NCBI GenBank assembly: GCA_964627505.1
Contig: CAZVKB010000113.1
Coordinates: forward strand, 1 to 9,145
Direction: 5' to 3'
DNA: 9,145 nt
Origin: JACJWR01 sp964627505
Lineage (GTDB): Bacteria; Actinomycetota; Actinomycetes; S36-B12; UBA10799
Numbering within the stretch: the stretch's first letter is position 1; each line of letters opens with the position of its first letter. Shown here piece by piece: positions 6,116 to 9,145 of the stretch. The translations under genes were made by a program, and so were the position numbers. A model generated the notes under the pieces. The model was not told the origin of the DNA. It saw only the letters and a list, made by a program, of their open reading frames with translations, and did not search any database.

Positions 6116-6855
6116 GTGACATCATCGCCATCAGCGAGGAGGTGAACGAGCCCAGTCCGGCTGCGATGCAGGCCCAGCTCGATCGCCTCAGCGCGCAAAT
6201 GGACTGGATCGTCGAACAGATGCAGGCGCAGGCCCAAGCCCGCGAACAGTGGACGGATTTGGCTGACACCATGGTGCCGGTGACCCGCGGCGCCATGGAC
6301 ATGGCCACGGCGCAACTCGAGGAACTCAGCGCGGACGTCACCATCGACGACGCCACGCGGTTTGCCAAAACGCTGGCGCGCTCACTGCCCACGTTGGAGG
6401 CGCTGCTGGCCCAACTCGACGGATTGTCGGCGTTGGCCCACGACGTCAACAGCCTCAGCGGGGCGGCCATGGGCAAACTCACCGACGTGCTGCAAACTGC
6501 GGAGGACAAGGGCTACTTCATGTTCGCCCAGGAAGGCGCGGCGATTGCCGACAAGGTCGTCACCGAATTCAGCAAGGAAGACGTCCATGCCCTCGGCGAC
6601 AACGTGGTCACCATTCTCAATGCCGTCAAGGAGATGACCCAGCCCGAGGTGATGGGCTTGGTGAAACGTACCGCCATGACGGTGCAGGCCGCCGAGGAAG
6701 AACACGTGGCACCGCCATCGATGTTCGCCCTGCTGAAATCAATGCGCGACCCGCAGACCCGCCGCGGCCTAGCCCGAATGTTGGCCATGCTGCACTCCAT
6801 CGGCTACGACGACCCCAACGCCGGTCATCCACCGATCGCACCACCGCGGAACTGA
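6112..6855 (+). CDS. DUF1641 family protein
   Basis: 247 residues; the ATG overlaps the flavoprotein stop codon (ATGA), which indicates translational coupling. The protein is largely alpha-helical. Residues about 14-45 form a Gln/Met/Ala-rich amphipathic helix likely to be a coiled coil. The later part contains the pattern LGDNVVTILNAVKEMTQPEVMGLVKR, which I recognise as the DUF1641 core, and a region with Ala-rich helices before it. No transmembrane segment, cysteine or known catalytic motif is visible. DUF1641 proteins are found beside sulfide:quinone oxidoreductase-like and formate dehydrogenase genes in other bacteria, so a scaffold or partner role for the flavoprotein is plausible. No biochemical function is established to my knowledge. 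Confidence 0.82.
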   Translation: MSDIIAISEEVNEPSPAAMQAQLDRLSAQMDWIVEQMQAQAQAREQWTDLADTMVPVTRGAMDMATAQLEELSADVTIDDATRFAKTLARSLPTLEALLAQLDGLSALAHDVNSLSGAAMGKLTDVLQTAEDKGYFMFAQEGAAIADKVVTEFSKEDVHALGDNVVTILNAVKEMTQPEVMGLVKRTAMTVQAAEEEHVAPPSMFALLKSMRDPQTRRGLARMLAMLHSIGYDDPNAGHPPIAPPRN

Positions 6856-6943
6856 GCAGTGCGCTTGCCCCGCGAAGCTTCGGGGTGATCTCGTATTCTC
6901 AACACCACATACCCAATGACTCACCAGATTAGGAAGGAACACC
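6856..6943 (+). promoter_or_regulatory. intra-operon gap with small hairpin, possible -10 and strong ribosome site
   Basis: CCCCG at 6868-6872 pairs with CGGGG at 6881-6885 around an eight-base loop, with the palindrome CGAAGCTTCG at 6873-6882. No T run follows, so it is not a standard terminator. TATTCT at 6894-6899 could be a -10 box, without an evident -35. AGGAAGGA at 6931-6938 is a strong ribosome site five bases before the carrier ATG. The gap may let the last two genes be expressed at a level different from the first three. Confidence 0.4.
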
Positions 6944-7258
6944 ATGCCGACTGCCACGATCGCGGGCTACGACGTCCAGATCAATGATGAAGGCTTCCTC
7001 ACCGAGTACGACGAATGGAACGAAGACATCGGCGCCGCGCTGGCCGAAAACATCGGCATCACCATGACCGATGAGCACTGGGCACTGATCAAGTGGCTGC
7101 GCGAGGACTACAAGGAAAAGGGCGAAACCGCCACCACCCGCCGGGTGCAGACCGTCGGCGGCTTCCCCACCAAACAGCAGTTCCAGATGTTCCCCAAGAA
7201 GCCAGCCAAAAAGATGTCGTACGTCGCGGGACTGCCCAAGCCCCACGGCTGCGTCTGA
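6944..7258 (+). CDS. TusE/DsrC-family sulfur carrier protein, single-cysteine form
   Basis: 104 residues, the normal family length, with a very good ribosome site. It shows the family features in order: an N-terminal beta region (IAGYDVQINDEGFL), the TDEHWALIKWLREDY helix, and the C-terminal arm AGLPKPHGCV. C103 is the penultimate, persulfide-carrying cysteine (CysA). Eleven residues upstream, where dissimilatory DsrC has a second cysteine (CysB), there is S92 in KKMSYVAGLPKP. It should therefore accept and pass sulfur as a persulfide, as TusE does, but cannot form the intramolecular CysA-CysB trisulfide used by DsrAB-linked DsrC. No DsrAB gene is in the window. The DsrE2-like gene 15 bp downstream is the likely donor or acceptor. 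The conserved active arm argues against a decayed copy. Confidence 0.92.
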   Translation: MPTATIAGYDVQINDEGFLTEYDEWNEDIGAALAENIGITMTDEHWALIKWLREDYKEKGETATTRRVQTVGGFPTKQQFQMFPKKPAKKMSYVAGLPKPHGCV

Positions 7259-7273
7259 GACGAGGAGAAACCC

Positions 7274-7789
7274 ATGAGCATCATTCCCGATTTCGGTGAC
7301 GACGAAGAGAGCGACCGCAAGTTCGTCATCATCTGCTCCAAAGGCAACCTCGACATGGCCTATCCCGCTTTGGTGTTGGCCAACGCCGCGCTCGGCGAAG
7401 GCATCGAAACCCACTTGTTCTTCACCTTCTGGGGTTTCGACATGATCACCACCTCCCGGATGCACAACCTGCAGTTCTCAGCAGTGGGCAACACGGCGAT
7501 GCACCTGCCGGTGGGCGACATGCGCGTACCGCAAGCGCTGGCACCCGTGCCGGGCATGACCACACTGTCGACCAAGATGATGAAGAAGCAGATTGCCGAT
7601 CTCGGGATTCCCGAGGTACCGGACTTTCTGGATCAGATCGTCGCTGCCGGTGGTCACCTGTGGGCTTGCCGTATGTCCGCGGACATGAACAACCTCACCG
7701 AGAGCGACCTCTACGAAGGCGTCGAGGCAATCATCAACGCCAGCGACTTCATCGAGATGACTGACGGCGCACAACTGCTGTTCATCTAG
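7274..7789 (+). CDS. DsrE2/DsrE3-type DsrE-DsrF-DrsH family sulfurtransferase-like protein
   Basis: 171 residues from the ATG at 7274, with GAGGAG a few bases before. After a short acidic N-terminus, the strand KFVIICSKGNLDMAYPAL and the FFTFWGFDMI segment are hallmarks of the DsrE2 subgroup. A conserved cysteine lies at C132 (HLWACRMSADM), the usual position of the sulfur-binding cysteine; a second cysteine is C21. A Met-rich middle linker (TKMMKKQIADLG) and the end DGAQLLFI also fit. DsrE-type proteins bind sulfane sulfur and exchange it with TusA or TusE/DsrC. With the carrier gene 15 bp upstream and the flavoprotein in the same operon, it probably relays sulfur released by sulfide oxidation. 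No membrane segment is seen. It is the last gene before a strong terminator. Confidence 0.88.
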   Translation: MSIIPDFGDDEESDRKFVIICSKGNLDMAYPALVLANAALGEGIETHLFFTFWGFDMITTSRMHNLQFSAVGNTAMHLPVGDMRVPQALAPVPGMTTLSTKMMKKQIADLGIPEVPDFLDQIVAAGGHLWACRMSADMNNLTESDLYEGVEAIINASDFIEMTDGAQLLFI

Positions 7790-7813
7790 AAGTTCACACT
7801 TCAGCACCACACT

Positions 7814-7870
7814 CCGGGCCGCTATCGGCTTGCCCACCCCAGGGCCAGCCGATAGCGGCCCGGTTTCTTT
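7814..7870 (+). terminator. Rho-independent terminator of the sulfur operon
   Basis: CCGGGCCGCTATCGGCT (7814-7830) pairs perfectly with AGCCGATAGCGGCCCGG (7847-7863), a 17-bp stem with a 16-base loop, followed by TTTCTTT (7864-7870). It starts 25 bases after the stop codon of the DsrE2-like gene and separates the operon from the secreted-protein gene. Confidence 0.93.
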
Positions 7871-7901
7871 GCGTCACTCGACATCGCGTGCTCATTTCGA
7901 G

Positions 7902-7931
7902 GTGACAACAAGCTATGGGCCCCGACACAAT
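7902..7931 (+). promoter_or_regulatory. candidate promoter of the secreted-protein gene
   Basis: GTGACA (7902-7907) matches the -35 consensus at five of six positions and CACAAT (7926-7931) matches the -10 at four of six, with an 18-base spacer. Transcription would begin near 7938. That would exclude the in-frame ATG at 7930 as a start and support the ATG at 7978. Confidence 0.35.
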
Positions 7932-7977
7932 GCGAGATACGTCTCACCATGCCGCGTACACGATTGAAGGTTCGAAA

Positions 7978-9145
7978 ATGCGGAAAGTATTCACCGCACC
8001 GTTGTTGGCACTGGCACTTGCGACATCATCGCTCGTCGCCCTCCCCGCTGCCCAAGCTGCTGCCCCCTCGATGGCAGACCAAGTGCGTGGGTTGCTGACA
8101 GCGGAGACCACCGATGGGGCGTCCGGCACAGCCGCGCCGGTGAGTGTCGAGTTGAGCTCGCCGGCTGCGCAAGCGCCGGAGCGTGGCATGGTGACGTTGA
8201 ACTCCAGCGTGCAGGGAGCCGCGGGCGCTGGAATGCCGGTGGCGTTTCAACGGGTTGATCCAGGCAGCGGGCAATGGCTGACCGTCGGTACCGCCACATC
8301 CAACGCCCAAGGTCAGGCGGCCGCGGAGGTTCCCGCCGGCGACGGCGCACTCGGTAGTTTCCGGGTGGTCGCGCCTGCCCCCGCCCAGGGTGTGGCGGCA
8401 GATGTCACGATTCCCACAGGAGCTGCGGCCTCCCCGGTGCTGCAACTCGCATTGGCTTCCAATGCCGCCCCAGTCATCAGTTCGCTGACTGTGACCGTGG
8501 GTTTGCCGATGAAGGCCGACGGTTCCGTCCCGATGGCACCTCCCGTGACCAACGCTGCCGGCAATGCCACTGCCATGCTCGTCGCCCCGGTTGCCCCCGG
8601 TGCCGACATCATGTTCCGGGCGGTTGCGGGTTTGAACTCTTTTCCGTCGGCACCAGCTGGCCCATACACCGTGACGATCGATTCGACGAGTCTTTACAAT
8701 CCTCCCGCCTACAGCACCAGTGGCGGTTCGCAACCCAACACCATGCCCAGTGCCCCCGGGGTGATGATCAAGGCCCAGAAGCTCGATCCCGCCGGTGCCA
8801 CGGTGGTGGACAAGCCGCTGCAGTACCCAGCCATACCGGTGAACAATCCGCTGGACCCCGCCAGCCCGATCGTGCTTCCGCAGGTGGCCGGCGCGGGCGC
8901 GCCCCCATGTCTGTTCCGGGGTAATTCGGCTGACCCATGTGTGGTGGGCGCCACCGATGGCGCCGGACAACCCAACCCGCTGGGTCCGGCAGATCAGTAC
9001 CGGATCATGTATTCCGACAAGCGCTTCATCATCAATCCGCCCCCGTTTGCCGACGAGCAGTCGTTGGGTGCGGACAACGCCACCCTGGAAGCCGCCACCG
9101 CGTTGGTGTTCATCCCCAAGAACGCCACGGCGGACTCCAAAGTGG
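7978..9145 (+). CDS. secreted protein of unknown function, open at the right edge
   Basis: 389 codons without a stop run from the ATG at 7978 to the window border. GAAGG lies about seven bases before this ATG; an in-frame ATG at 7930 would add 16 residues before the signal peptide and is less likely. Residues 1-27 are a Sec signal peptide (MRK, hydrophobic core, AAQA then A28), so the protein is exported. After a low-complexity Ala/Pro/Gly region there are beta-rich Ig-like stretches, for example GMVTLNSSVQGAAGAGMPVAFQRVD with GQWLTVGTATSNAQGQAAAEV, and a second VTVGLPMKADG...NAAGNATAML unit. These resemble bacterial Ig-like repeats that stabilise surface proteins. C311 and C321 (PCLFRGNSADPC) could form a small disulfide loop. 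The visible end is rich in Asn, Pro and Asp. I do not recognise the family. A long minus-strand frame over 8026-8970 is a shadow of this gene. Confidence 0.8.
   Translation, partial: MRKVFTAPLLALALATSSLVALPAAQAAAPSMADQVRGLLTAETTDGASGTAAPVSVELSSPAAQAPERGMVTLNSSVQGAAGAGMPVAFQRVDPGSGQWLTVGTATSNAQGQAAAEVPAGDGALGSFRVVAPAPAQGVAADVTIPTGAAASPVLQLALASNAAPVISSLTVTVGLPMKADGSVPMAPPVTNAAGNATAMLVAPVAPGADIMFRAVAGLNSFPSAPAGPYTVTIDSTSLYNPPAYSTSGGSQPNTMPSAPGVMIKAQKLDPAGATVVDKPLQYPAIPVNNPLDPASPIVLPQVAGAGAPPCLFRGNSADPCVVGATDGAGQPNPLGPADQYRIMYSDKRFIINPPPFADEQSLGADNATLEAATALVFIPKNATADSKV

Noticed and set aside
6868..6885. Hairpin after the DUF1641 gene as an intrinsic terminator
   Set aside because: Stem of only five base pairs and no following T run.
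8026..8970. 314-codon minus-strand open frame
   Set aside because: Lies opposite the exported-protein gene, has the Arg/Gly/His-rich composition of a GC-rich antisense frame, and has no ribosome site or recognisable motif.

Overview
The window looks like chromosomal DNA of a high-GC actinobacterium. Evidence: GC-ending codons dominate, several genes start with GTG, both tRNA genes lack an encoded CCA end, and the protein families present (actinobacterial-style matrixin, BldC/excisionase-type helix-turn-helix, NfeD plus SPFH pair) fit that group. I cannot name the genus. No insertion sequence, phage gene, CRISPR array or resistance gene was seen.

Left part (1-2048). A tRNA-Arg(ACG), cut by the left edge, lies on the minus strand. 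On the plus strand follow a secreted matrixin-type zinc metalloprotease and, 34 bp later, a small DUF1622 membrane protein. They are closed by a perfect 12-bp hairpin that separates them from a minus-strand tRNA-Ser(GCU).

Middle part (2049-3939, minus strand). Transcription runs lipoprotein, then NfeD-like protein, then SPFH/stomatin-like protein, then tRNA-Ser. NfeD and SPFH proteins are a classic membrane-microdomain pair. The lipoprotein gene is divergent from the next block.

Right-centre part (4155-7870, plus strand), the most interesting region. A five-gene block encodes a helix-turn-helix/PocR-type sensor regulator, a sulfide:quinone oxidoreductase-like flavoprotein, a DUF1641 protein, a TusE/DsrC-family sulfur carrier that keeps only the penultimate cysteine, and a DsrE2-type sulfurtransferase-like protein. 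The first three genes overlap by 4 bp each. The last two follow an 88-bp gap and are 15 bp apart. A perfect 17-bp-stem terminator ends the block. My reading is a self-regulated pathway in which sulfide is oxidised at the membrane, electrons enter the quinone pool, and the sulfane sulfur is passed to protein cysteines. The components are known families; the compact combination with a cysteine-bearing PocR regulator, and without DsrAB, Hdr-like or TusA genes in view, deserves testing.

Right edge (7871-9145). A candidate promoter leads into a secreted protein of unknown function that is still open at the right border (389 codons visible).
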